Shown: positions 25,972-34,047 of the stretch, one piece after another | How the letters are laid out: each line of letters begins with the position of its first letter | How positions within the stretch are numbered: position 1 is the first letter of the stretch | NCBI GenBank assembly: GCA_023639215.1 | Contig: CP097899.1 | Location: 3,282,001-3,346,000 of the forward strand | Source: Candidatus Pristimantibacillus lignocellulolyticus | GTDB taxonomy: Bacteria > Bacillota > Bacilli > Paenibacillales > Paenibacillaceae | Direction of reading: 5' to 3' | DNA length: 64,000 nucleotides | The notes under the pieces: generated by a model | What the model saw: only the letters and a program-made list of their open reading frames with translations | Database searches by the model: none | Told to the model about the DNA's origin: nothing | Position numbers and translations under genes: made by a program

Positions 25972-25986
25972 TTGGGAGGCCATAAA

Positions 25987-28620
25987 ATGAAAGCAAGTGA
26001 AATTCGCGCTAAATGGTTAGCTTTTTTTGAAAGTAAAGGACATGCTGTTGAACCAAGTGCTTCTCTAGTTCCACATAACGATCCATCTCTATTATGGATT
26101 AATGCAGGTATGGCTCCATTGAAATCATATTTCGATGGTCGTGAGATTCCAGCAAATCCACGTATTACTAACTCTCAAAAATGTATTCGTACTAATGATA
26201 TTGAGAACGTTGGTAAAACTCGTCGTCACCATACATTTTTCGAAATGCTTGGTAACTTCTCGATTGGCGATTATTTCAAAGAAGAAGTTATTACTTGGGC
26301 ATGGGAGTTCTTAACGGATAAGAAGTGGATTGGATTCGATCCTGAGCGTCTTTCTGTTACGGTATATCCAGAGGATGAGGAAGCGTATCGTTACTGGAAC
26401 GAGAAAATCGGATTGCCAGCAGAGCGCATTTATAAGTTAGAAGAAAACTTCTGGGACATCGGTGAAGGTCCTTGTGGTCCATGTACAGAAATATTCTATG
26501 ATCGTGGCGACAAATACGGAGATATTAATGATCCAGAATGTTGGCCAGGTGGAGAGAACGAGCGTTTCTTAGAAGTATGGAATCTTGTATTCTCACAATT
26601 CAATCATAATAAAGACGGTAGCTACACACCTCTTCCGAATAAAAACATCGATACTGGTGCTGGTCTAGAACGTATTACATCAATTCTACAAGATGCAGAA
26701 TCAAACTTTGATACAGATCTATTTATGCCAATCATTAATCGCACATGTGAAATTGCAGGTGTGACTTACAAAGTGTCAGAAGATCAAGATGTTGCATTGA
26801 AAGTTATCGCTGACCATGTTCGTACTGTTGTATTTGCAGTAGGTGATGGTGTTATGCCTTCTAATGAAGGCCGTGGTTACATCATCCGCCGTTTGCTTCG
26901 TCGTGCTGTACGTTACGGTAAAGCACTAGGTGTAGACAAGCCATTCCTATATGGTCTTACTGGCATCGTTGGTGATGTAATGGGCGTTTATTACCCAGAA
27001 GTAGTGGAAAAACGTGAATTTATTGAAAAAGTGATTCGTACAGAGGAAGAGCGTTTCCATGAGACATTATCTGACGGTCTAGTATTGCTATCTAATCTCG
27101 TTGATCAAGCAATAGCAAGTAACATCACTGTCATTAATGGTGATGATGCTTTCAAATTGTATGACACGTATGGTTTCCCATTTGACTTAACAGAAGATTT
27201 TGCTATGGAGCAAGGAATGACTGTAGATCGTGAAGGTTTCGATGCTGCAATGGAAGCACAACGTGAACGTGCTCGTTCTGCACGTCAAGATACAGGATCA
27301 ATGAAAGTTCAAGGTGGTCCGCTTGCTGATCTTACGATTAAAAGTCAATTTGTTGGCTATACTGAATTGGTAGTAAAATCCACTATTACAGCACTTGTAA
27401 CAGAAGATCAACTGCTTGAAGAAGCGGGTGCTGGTACACAAGTATTACTATTACTTGATACGACTCCATTCTATGCAGAGAGCGGTGGTCAAATTGGTGA
27501 TAGAGGTACAATTACTGGCGAAGGTTTTGTAATCGAAGTCGAAAACGTTACAAAAGCACCTCACGGTCAAACACTTCATCATGCAGTAGTCGTAGAAGGT
27601 GTAGCGAAAGTTAATGCGGAAGTAACAGCACAAGTGAACAAAACTGTTCGTGAAGATGTTGTCAAAAACCATACGGCTACACATTTACTACACAAAGCTT
27701 TGAAAGAAGTACTAGGTGATCATGTTAATCAAGCAGGTTCTTTAGTAGAAGGTGAACGTTTGCGCTTTGACTTCTCTCATTTCGGTTCTATTACAGCTGA
27801 AGAGCTCGTAGATATTGAAAGAAGAGTAAATGAGCAAATTTGGCTTGGTACTCCAGTAGTTATCCAGCAAAAGAAAATTGATGAAGCGAAAGCAATGGGT
27901 GCTATGGCATTGTTCGGTGAGAAATATGGGGATGTTGTGCGTGTCGTACAAGTCGGCCAATACTCAATTGAACTTTGCGGTGGTTGTCATGTTAACAACA
28001 CTTCTGAAATCGGATTGTTCAAATTATTAAGCGAAAGTGGTATTGGTTCTGGTGTACGTCGTATTGAAGCCGTAACGGGAAAACAAGCTTATCTTTACTA
28101 TGAATCTCAACTTGATTTATTGAAACAAGCAGCAACACAATTGAAAACTAACGTAGCAGATGTACCTAAACGTATTGATGCTTTGAACGGTCAAGTGAAA
28201 GAATTAATGCGTGATAATGAATCACTACAAAACAAATTAAGTCATATCGAAGCTGGTTCATTACTAGATGCCGTTGTTAAAGTAGGAGAGGTTTCTATTC
28301 TAACTGCAAAAGTAAATGCATCCAATATGGAAGCTTTACGTAGTATTGTAGATGAGTTGAAAACAAAACTTCCTACAAGTGTCATCGTTCTAGGTGCAGC
28401 AGCAGATGATAAAGTTAATTTGGCAGCAGCAGTTTCGCAAGATCTTGTGAAAAAAGGATTCCATGCTGGTAAAATTATTAAAGAAGCAGCTCAGCTATGT
28501 GGTGGTAACGGCGGAGGTCGTCCAGACATGGCGCAAGCTGGCGGTAAAGAAGTAGAAAAACTTGATGATGCATTGAAACTTGCACAGGAACTAGTTGTTA
28601 GTCAAGCAAATGTGATATAG
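25987..28620 (+). CDS. alaS: Alanyl-tRNA synthetase
   Basis: Class II synthetase with editing activity (877 aa): a catalytic core (about 1-250, NAGMAPLKSYFDG and GAGLERITS), a tRNA-binding middle, an editing domain with the zinc-type motif HTATHLLH (about 563-570) and CGGCHV (about 663-668), and a C-Ala/DHHA1 end with GGNGGGRPDMAQAGG. The start MKASEIRAKW is the ATG with GGGAGG 7 nt upstream; an in-frame TTG at 25972 overlaps the SD and is rejected. Controlled by the T-box; it heads the ireB-ruvX cluster. Confidence 0.98.
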   Translation: MKASEIRAKWLAFFESKGHAVEPSASLVPHNDPSLLWINAGMAPLKSYFDGREIPANPRITNSQKCIRTNDIENVGKTRRHHTFFEMLGNFSIGDYFKEEVITWAWEFLTDKKWIGFDPERLSVTVYPEDEEAYRYWNEKIGLPAERIYKLEENFWDIGEGPCGPCTEIFYDRGDKYGDINDPECWPGGENERFLEVWNLVFSQFNHNKDGSYTPLPNKNIDTGAGLERITSILQDAESNFDTDLFMPIINRTCEIAGVTYKVSEDQDVALKVIADHVRTVVFAVGDGVMPSNEGRGYIIRRLLRRAVRYGKALGVDKPFLYGLTGIVGDVMGVYYPEVVEKREFIEKVIRTEEERFHETLSDGLVLLSNLVDQAIASNITVINGDDAFKLYDTYGFPFDLTEDFAMEQGMTVDREGFDAAMEAQRERARSARQDTGSMKVQGGPLADLTIKSQFVGYTELVVKSTITALVTEDQLLEEAGAGTQVLLLLDTTPFYAESGGQIGDRGTITGEGFVIEVENVTKAPHGQTLHHAVVVEGVAKVNAEVTAQVNKTVREDVVKNHTATHLLHKALKEVLGDHVNQAGSLVEGERLRFDFSHFGSITAEELVDIERRVNEQIWLGTPVVIQQKKIDEAKAMGAMALFGEKYGDVVRVVQVGQYSIELCGGCHVNNTSEIGLFKLLSESGIGSGVRRIEAVTGKQAYLYYESQLDLLKQAATQLKTNVADVPKRIDALNGQVKELMRDNESLQNKLSHIEAGSLLDAVVKVGEVSILTAKVNASNMEALRSIVDELKTKLPTSVIVLGAAADDKVNLAAAVSQDLVKKGFHAGKIIKEAAQLCGGNGGGRPDMAQAGGKEVEKLDDALKLAQELVVSQANVI

Positions 28621-28667
28621 TAGAACTAAGCCATACCGTATGGCATACGTATTAGGGGGTGTTGCTG

Positions 28668-28928
28668 ATGAGTTCAATGGATCAGACGATGAAGTTTAAC
28701 GTGAAAATTGAGGGTGATGATTCCTCAGAAGATGTTCTGCTTAAGGTTTATGATGCCTTACTTGAGAAAGACTATAATCCGATTAACCAGATCGTCGGCT
28801 ATTTGTTGTCAGGAGACCCCGCTTACATCCCGCGTCATAATAATGCTAGAAGTATGATCGGCAAGAAAGAGCGTGATGAGCTTATTGAAGAGTTAGTTCG
28901 CTTTTATCTCTTGCATAAGAAAGAGTAA
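28668..28928 (+). CDS. ireB: IreB family regulatory phosphoprotein (UPF0297)
   Basis: An 86-aa cytoplasmic protein of the UPF0297/YrzL family. In Enterococcus its relative IreB is phosphorylated by the PASTA kinase IreK and affects cephalosporin resistance. Conserved block: NPINQIVGYLLSGDPAYIPRHNNAR. Start MSSMDQTMKF, with AGGGGGTG (28654-28661) upstream; a GTG three codons earlier lies within the SD. A short hairpin (28630-28635 with 28639-28644) precedes the SD. It sits between alaS and ruvX, the usual Firmicute order. Confidence 0.93.
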   Translation: MSSMDQTMKFNVKIEGDDSSEDVLLKVYDALLEKDYNPINQIVGYLLSGDPAYIPRHNNARSMIGKKERDELIEELVRFYLLHKKE

Positions 28929-28946
28929 TTGAGGGGCCGAACAAAT

Positions 28947-29354
28947 ATGAGAGTCATGGGTTTGGATTATGGTGATCGTCGCATTGGTGTTGCAATAAGC
29001 GATGCATTTCGATGGACGGCACAAGGACTAACCGTAGTTGAGACAAGACGAGACGGTGGAGAGCTCGACAGACTTGTGGAAATTGCACTTGAAAATGAGG
29101 TTTCTGAGGTCGTGGTTGGCCTTCCAAAGAACATGAACGGTACGATCGGTCCACGCGGTGAGATTTGTAAGGCATTTGCCCAGCAAATTGGGGAGAAGCT
29201 TGGATTACCTGTTCACCTTTGGGATGAAAGATTGACCACAGTAGCTGCGGAACGAACGTTAAAAGAAGCTGAGATCAGTCTAAAGAAGCGCAAACAAGTG
29301 ATAGATAAGATGGCAGCTACACTTATTTTGCAAAATTATCTTGATTCTAAATGA
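28947..29354 (+). CDS. ruvX: Holliday-junction resolvase-like protein YqgF/RuvX
   Basis: A 135-aa RNase H-fold nuclease family protein: MGLDYGDRRIGVAIS at the N-terminus holds the first acidic residue, VVGLPKNMNG the middle block, and DERLTTVAAER the later catalytic Asp/Glu. The family is also implicated in 16S rRNA 5'-end maturation (YqgF in E. coli). Start MRVMGLDYG, with GAGGGG (28931-28936) 10 nt upstream. It overlaps nothing and follows ireB by 18 nt. Confidence 0.95.
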   Translation: MRVMGLDYGDRRIGVAISDAFRWTAQGLTVVETRRDGGELDRLVEIALENEVSEVVVGLPKNMNGTIGPRGEICKAFAQQIGEKLGLPVHLWDERLTTVAAERTLKEAEISLKKRKQVIDKMAATLILQNYLDSK

Positions 29355-29370
29355 AAAGGTGAGGGTAAAA

Positions 29371-29661
29371 ATGGCTAATAACGAGCAAAACTATGAAGAA
29401 CCAGAAATTATCTACATTCCAGACGAAGATGGCAACGAGGAAGAATTTGAAGTCATTATGAAATTTGAAGTAGATGATTCCGATAAAAAATATATGATGG
29501 TTGTTCCTCTTATTTCTGAAAATGAGGAAGAAGACGAAGTCTATGCTTTCCGTTATGAAGAAGAAGGCGATGATCTTCAATTATTTACGATTGATGATGA
29601 AGAAGAGTGGGCAATTGTCGAAGAAACATTCAATACATTGCTTGGCGAGTTGGAGGAATAA
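29371..29661 (+). CDS. DUF1292 protein (YrzB-like)
   Basis: A 96-aa very acidic protein with the DUF1292 core EIIYIPDEDGNEEEFEVIMKF and a C-terminal DEEEWAIVEETFN. No enzymatic motif; function unknown. ATG with AAGGTGAGGG (29356-29365) 5 nt upstream. It lies in the conserved alaS-ireB-ruvX-yrzB cluster and is followed by a second DUF1292 gene 5 nt downstream. Confidence 0.9.
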   Translation: MANNEQNYEEPEIIYIPDEDGNEEEFEVIMKFEVDDSDKKYMMVVPLISENEEEDEVYAFRYEEEGDDLQLFTIDDEEEWAIVEETFNTLLGELEE

Positions 29662-29666
29662 TTGTA

Positions 29667-29981
29667 ATGGCTTTTCAACAACCTAATACTGCTCCAATCA
29701 TTCAAGACACACTTAAAGAACATTTTGGTCAAGAAATCGAACTTGTTACTGATGATGGAAGTGTTGAAGCTTTCTTTATTACACAAGAATTTGTTTGGGG
29801 AGACATTACATATGTTGTCCTACAAACTGAAGCGATGAAGGCTGAAGACGAAGTGGAATTTCTTCGAGTGTACAAACAAAACGATGAGGTTGAACTAGAG
29901 AGCATCGTAGATGAAGAGGAATGGGAAGCCATTTCAGAAGCTTATGATGATCTACAATTTGTTAGTGATGAGAGACCTTAA
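29667..29981 (+). CDS. Second DUF1292 protein
   Basis: A 104-aa acidic protein resembling its upstream neighbour (DEEEWEAISEAYDDL against DEEEWAIVEETFNTL), so probably a tandem paralogue that diverged strongly. The chosen start MAFQQPNTAP has GGAGG (29652-29656) 10 nt upstream, inside the end of the first DUF1292 gene; the longer frame to 29607 lacks an SD. The function is unknown. A terminator follows. Confidence 0.85.
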   Translation: MAFQQPNTAPIIQDTLKEHFGQEIELVTDDGSVEAFFITQEFVWGDITYVVLQTEAMKAEDEVEFLRVYKQNDEVELESIVDEEEWEAISEAYDDLQFVSDERP

Positions 29982-29998
29982 TTGAAAATACTTATACA

Positions 29999-30027
29999 AA
30001 GAGAGCGGCATATCACCGCTCTTTTTG
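29999..30027 (+). terminator. Terminator after the DUF1292 pair
   Basis: Stem AGAGCGG/CCGCTCT (30002-30008 with 30016-30022), 7-nt loop, then a T-run. Confidence 0.85.
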
Positions 30028-30090
30028 ACGAGTACATTCAAAGATAATCATAATGTCCGAAGAACGGATAGATAATGAGGTGCTAAGCTC

Positions 30091-31233
30091 TTGGAAAATG
30101 AAGAAAAATCTATAGAAGAAAAGTCTACAGAAGAAAAGAAAAAGCAGCCAAAGAGGAAACGTATTAAACCCAAGAAGTGGGTTGTTTCATTCTGGGTATT
30201 TTTCGGATTGCTTTTCTTTATGGTGCTTGTTGCTGCCAGTGGACTATTCTATTTGTGGAGTCAACTTGAACCGACAAAATCGGGATCTGCCATTGAAGTG
30301 ACGATTCCAAAAGGAAGTTCTGCTAATAGTGTAGCAAAGGTTCTCGAAGAGAATGGCATCATTAAAAATGGTTTTATATTTGGATATTACCTAGTGTTGA
30401 AAGACGAAGGTGATAACTTCAAAGCTGGGAAGTATGAATTAGCACCTGGTATGGACAAGGCAGAAGTCATTGCAAAATTAAATGCCGGTGATGTGATTGC
30501 ACAAGAAACGGTTACATTTACCATTCCAGAAGGATTCACGATTGCCCAAATGGCGGACAAGCTTTCAACTGAAGGACTTGTAGATAAAGATAAGTTCATT
30601 TCGTTAACGAAGGAGTCTCATAGTTGGTCAGGTGCAGAAAATGTGCTTAACGTCCCACAGGAAACGACGGAGTTAATTAATCGCTTGGAAGGTTATCTTT
30701 TCCCTGATACGTACGAAGTCGTAAAAGGTAGTACGGAAGAGGACATCATTATGCGTATGCTGAAAGAGCAGGATCGTAAGCTTGCTACTTTACCAGAAGA
30801 TTGGCCGGAAGAGTTAGAGAAGTTAGGACTATCCATGCATGAGTTATTAACGATAGCTTCATTAATTGAGCGTGAAGTCGTTGTTGACAGTGAACGTGCT
30901 ACTGTTGCTGGCGTTATCTATAATCGTTTGAAGGAACCAATGCGTTTACAAATTGATGCAACAATTCAATATGCTTTAGGGGAACAAAAGGAATTATTAT
31001 CAATAGAAGATACGAAGTTAGATAGTCCTTATAACACTTATGTTATTGATGGAATACCTCCTGGACCGATAGCTACGCCAAGTTTAGAATCTATTAAGGC
31101 AGCATTATATCCAGAAGAGCATAAATTCTATTATTATGTAACGAAAAAAGATGGAACACAGACACATTTATTTGCTGAGACTTATAATCAACATCTAAGA
31201 AATATTGATAAAAGTAAGGAGACGGCTCAGTAA
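30091..31233 (+). CDS. mltG: Endolytic peptidoglycan transglycosylase MltG
   Basis: A membrane-anchored lytic transglycosylase thought to end nascent glycan strands. The 380-aa chain has a Lys/Glu-rich cytoplasmic tail (1-29), one membrane helix (about 30-54), a LysM-like domain and the YceG catalytic domain with the active-site Glu in ASLIEREV (about residue 264). It also has GYLFPDTYEV and DSPYNTY...GIPPGPI, typical of the family. TTG start, with GAGGTG (30077-30082) 8 nt upstream; no in-frame ATG nearby. Corresponds to B. subtilis YrrL. Confidence 0.95.
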   Translation: MENEEKSIEEKSTEEKKKQPKRKRIKPKKWVVSFWVFFGLLFFMVLVAASGLFYLWSQLEPTKSGSAIEVTIPKGSSANSVAKVLEENGIIKNGFIFGYYLVLKDEGDNFKAGKYELAPGMDKAEVIAKLNAGDVIAQETVTFTIPEGFTIAQMADKLSTEGLVDKDKFISLTKESHSWSGAENVLNVPQETTELINRLEGYLFPDTYEVVKGSTEEDIIMRMLKEQDRKLATLPEDWPEELEKLGLSMHELLTIASLIEREVVVDSERATVAGVIYNRLKEPMRLQIDATIQYALGEQKELLSIEDTKLDSPYNTYVIDGIPPGPIATPSLESIKAALYPEEHKFYYYVTKKDGTQTHLFAETYNQHLRNIDKSKETAQ

Positions 31234-31264
31234 TGAGCCGTTTACTTTGGTGAGGTGAGCGTCA

Positions 31265-32197
31265 ATGTCTTATAATCCAGAATTGTTGTGTACTGCTGCT
31301 AATTTAGATGAATGTACACAATTGTTAGATGCCGGAGCTACAGCAATAGTAGTAGGCGAAGCGAAGTTTGGTAGTAGATTAGCAGGCCAATTTGATCTAG
31401 AAATGATTAAAGAGGCTGTTTCAATAGCGCATGCAAGAAATGGTAAGCTGTACGTATCAATGAATAACCTAATTGATAATGCAACGGTAGAATTGTTACC
31501 AGCTTATTTAACGGCATTGGCAGAGTATGAAGTTGATGCAATCGTCTATGGAGATCCAGCTGTACTTGTAGCAGCTAAGGAGTACGCACCTACTGTAAGT
31601 CTTCATTGGAATGCGGAGATGACTTCTACGAACTATGCGACAGCTGAGTATTGGGCTCGCCGTGGTACATCACGTTATGTATTGGCGCGCGAACTGAATA
31701 TGGAGCAAGTAGTAGATACAAAAGAGAAAAGTGTACTACCAATTCAAGTTCAGGTCCATGGTATGACGGCGATATATCATTCCAAAAGATCTCTTATTCA
31801 AAGTTATACTGAATATCATGGTGAGCAAGAAAGACATGCGAATATTCAAAAAGCTGCGGGCTTATATCTAATGGAAGACGATCGACCAGATGAACGATAT
31901 CCGATTTTTGAAGATGAATATGGAACTCATATTATGAGTTCTGACGATATTTGTATGATAGAAAATTTGCATGAATTACTAGATTGTAAAGTAGATAGTT
32001 TTAAAATTGAAGGTATTTTAAAATCTACGGAATATAACGTTGCGATTGTTAAGGCATATCGAACGGCTATCGACCAATATTTAGCTGATCCTGAAAATTA
32101 TGAATTTGATGAGCAATTGATGGATTCTATTAGAGAGATTCAAGATCCATTACGCGAATTAAGTTACGGTTTCTTCTTCAAAGAGCAAGTATATTAA
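31265..32197 (+). CDS. Peptidase U32 family protein, TrhP1/YrrN-like
   Basis: A 310-aa protein corresponding to B. subtilis YrrN (TrhP1), which with YrrO takes part in prephenate-dependent hydroxylation of U34 in tRNA (ho5U). It has the U32 fold region and KVDSFKIEGILKS near the end, but at the position where TrhP2 has a cysteine cluster it reads VQVHGMTAIYHSKRSLI, without cysteines. ATG with GAGGTG 7 nt upstream. In B. subtilis the methyltransferase YrrM/TrmR lies between mltG and this gene; it is absent here. Confidence 0.88.
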   Translation: MSYNPELLCTAANLDECTQLLDAGATAIVVGEAKFGSRLAGQFDLEMIKEAVSIAHARNGKLYVSMNNLIDNATVELLPAYLTALAEYEVDAIVYGDPAVLVAAKEYAPTVSLHWNAEMTSTNYATAEYWARRGTSRYVLARELNMEQVVDTKEKSVLPIQVQVHGMTAIYHSKRSLIQSYTEYHGEQERHANIQKAAGLYLMEDDRPDERYPIFEDEYGTHIMSSDDICMIENLHELLDCKVDSFKIEGILKSTEYNVAIVKAYRTAIDQYLADPENYEFDEQLMDSIREIQDPLRELSYGFFFKEQVY

Positions 32198-32218
32198 AAG
32201 TTTTTGATATTAATGAAG

Positions 32219-32388
32219 GTTCAAAAAGCGAGCTTTAAGAACCGAGAAGATGGCGTGCTACTTGAGGAAGGAGGAAGCGCAAGTGTACGTTATGGGTACA
32301 CGCGGCCCGGACTTACCAAGTTCGCTTCATATTCGATGTCGAATAAACGACGAAGCCAATCATCGATATCAAAGTCCGCTTTCTGAAC
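32219..32388 (+). repeat. 170-bp inverted-repeat-ended structured element, copy 1
   Basis: Left end GTTCAAAAAGCGAGCTTT, right end AAAGTCCGCTTTCTGAAC (32371-32388): imperfect terminal inverted repeats. Interior: ACCGAGAAGATG; hairpin GTGTAC-GTTATGG-GTACAC (32283-32301); palindrome ATTCGATGTCGAAT; ACGACGAAGCC. Same length and order as copy 2. Confidence 0.85.
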
Positions 32389-32405
32389 TACCGCTTCAAA
32401 TAAAA

Positions 32406-32575
32406 GTTCAAAAAGCGGGCTATCAGAACCGAGAAGATGAGGCGCTACTTGAGGAGGGAGGAAACGCAAGTGTACGTAATTGGTACACGCGTACCGGACC
32501 TCCCAAGTTCGCTTCATATTCGATGTCGAATAAACGACGAAGCCAATCATCGTTATCAAAGCCCGCTTTTTGAAC
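32406..32575 (+). repeat. 170-bp inverted-repeat-ended structured element, copy 2
   Basis: Left end GTTCAAAAAGCGGGCT (32406-32421) and right end AGCCCGCTTTTTGAAC (32560-32575) form a perfect 16-bp terminal inverted repeat. The interior matches copy 1 closely, including hairpin GTGTAC-GTAATTG-GTACAC (32470-32488). The whole unit can fold into one long stem with internal hairpins. No transposase is nearby. Confidence 0.85.
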
Positions 32576-32608
32576 TACCTTATTGAAAAGTTTTAGGAGG
32601 TGCATCAC

Positions 32609-33865
32609 ATGACTACAACTACAAAACATCAACGACGCTATTATGGCGAGCGTAATCGCTTAGAGCGACCAGAGCTATTAGCACCAGCGGGTAACTTAGA
32701 AAAATTGAAATTTGCTGTGCATTATGGAGCAGATGCGGTATATATTGGAGGTCAGTCCTACGGCTTACGTTCTAATGCTGATAACTTCACTTTCGAAGAG
32801 ATGAAGGAAGGCGTAGAATTTGCTGCACGATATGGAGCTAAAGTATTTGTTGCAACTAACATTTATGCTCATAACGAAGATGTAGAGGGCATTGAACAAT
32901 ATTTACGTAACCTTGAAGAAGCAGGGATTGCAGCGATCATTGCTGCTGATCCTATTATTGTTGAAACAGCACAACGTGTTGCTCCAAAAATGGAAGTTCA
33001 TTTGAGCACACAGCAATCGGTACTGAACTGGAAAACCGTTCAATTCTGGAAAGATGAAGGTCTTCCTCGAGTTGTGTTAGCTAGGGAGACAAGTTTTGAA
33101 GAAATAGAACAAATTAAGAAAAACGTAGATGTTGAAATAGAAGCGTTTATACATGGGGCGATGTGTTCGTCGTTCTCAGGTCGTTGTGTGCTATCTAATC
33201 ACTTTACTGACCGAGATTCAAATCGTGGTGGTTGCTGTCAATCATGCCGCTGGAAATATGATTTATTTCTAGAAGGGGCACCGGTTAATGAAGGAGAAGA
33301 AGATCCTTTCACAATGGGTTCGAAAGACTTAGGGATGTTAGAATATATTCCTGATCTTATCGATGTCGGAATAGATAGCTTTAAAATTGAAGGACGTATG
33401 AAAAGTATTCATTATGTTGCAACAGTAGTTAATGCTTATCGCTTGGCAATTGATGCTTATATGGCTGATCCAGAGAATTATGAGGTTAAGCAAGAATGGA
33501 TAGAGGAAATTCACAAAGCGGCTAATCGTCCGCTTAATACAGGTTTCTTCCTAGATGTTCCAGGAGCTGAGGACCATATTTACACTCCTGAAGATAAAGT
33601 AACACCATATGACTTTGCTGCCGTGGTCCATGACTATGATGCTACAACACAGTTCGCGATTATTGAACAACGCAACCATTTTAAAGTGGGTCAAGAAGTA
33701 GAGTTTGTTGGGCCAAAAGGTCGTTTCTTCAAGCAAACTGTTACTGAAATTACTGATCTCGAAGGAAACAAGCTAGATGTTGCTCGCCATCCACTACAAA
33801 AAATTCGTATTCGTACGTTGAAACCAGTGGAGCCGATGGACATGATGCGTAAAAAGATACGCTAA
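32609..33865 (+). CDS. Peptidase U32 family protein, TrhP2/YrrO-like
   Basis: A 418-aa protein corresponding to B. subtilis YrrO (TrhP2), the partner of TrhP1 in making 5-hydroxyuridine in tRNA from prephenate. It carries a cysteine cluster, HGAMCSSFSGRCVLS followed by GGCCQSCRWKYDL, expected to bind an Fe-S cluster, and IDSFKIEGRMKS. The start MTTTTKHQRR is the ATG 8 nt after TAGGAGG (32594-32600). The upstream leader holds only the 3' half of the SD-proximal hairpin. Separated from its partner gene by the repeat pair. Confidence 0.9.
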   Translation: MTTTTKHQRRYYGERNRLERPELLAPAGNLEKLKFAVHYGADAVYIGGQSYGLRSNADNFTFEEMKEGVEFAARYGAKVFVATNIYAHNEDVEGIEQYLRNLEEAGIAAIIAADPIIVETAQRVAPKMEVHLSTQQSVLNWKTVQFWKDEGLPRVVLARETSFEEIEQIKKNVDVEIEAFIHGAMCSSFSGRCVLSNHFTDRDSNRGGCCQSCRWKYDLFLEGAPVNEGEEDPFTMGSKDLGMLEYIPDLIDVGIDSFKIEGRMKSIHYVATVVNAYRLAIDAYMADPENYEVKQEWIEEIHKAANRPLNTGFFLDVPGAEDHIYTPEDKVTPYDFAAVVHDYDATTQFAIIEQRNHFKVGQEVEFVGPKGRFFKQTVTEITDLEGNKLDVARHPLQKIRIRTLKPVEPMDMMRKKIR

Positions 33866-33883
33866 TAAAACGGATAATACGAC

Positions 33884-33921
33884 AAGACTCCCTTTATTTT
33901 GTATAATTGGGGGTCTTTTTC
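33884..33921 (+). terminator. Terminator after the second U32 gene
   Basis: Arms AAGACTCCC and GGGGGTCTT (33884-33892 with 33909-33917, one G-U pair), then TTT. Confidence 0.75.
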
Positions 33922-34047
33922 ATATTAATGATTGACAATCAATAGCAGATAGAAAATAATAGGAATTAGTATACATAAAATTATTAGAAGAGATATCGCA
34001 CTACATGAAAGCGCTTTTACAATGAGGTTGAAGGGCGGGGTAGTAAG

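Larger units (their letters stand above)
25386..25986 (+). other. 601-bp alaS leader region
   Basis: After the promoter: an inverted repeat (25428-25465), the T-box leader (about 25490-25732), then 250 nt with three tandem leader hairpins (25782-25971) and the SD of alaS. Apparently all non-coding. Confidence 0.8.
32198..32608. other. 411-bp gap between the two U32 genes filled by a tandem repeat pair
   Basis: Holds two 170-bp element copies (32219-32388 and 32406-32575) separated by 17 nt, then the right half of a leader hairpin and the SD of the second U32 gene. Open frames across it run through repeats on both strands and are not credible genes. Confidence 0.8.

Noticed and set aside
25782..25979. 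CRISPR-like direct repeats upstream of alaS
   Set aside because: Only three irregular copies, one diverged, no regular spacers and no cas genes; each repeat is a hairpin belonging to the leader family.
32204..32632. Several 60-107-codon open frames on both strands in the U32 gap
   Set aside because: They repeat each other because they lie in the tandem element copies. The repeats fold as inverted structures and the frames give no recognisable protein.
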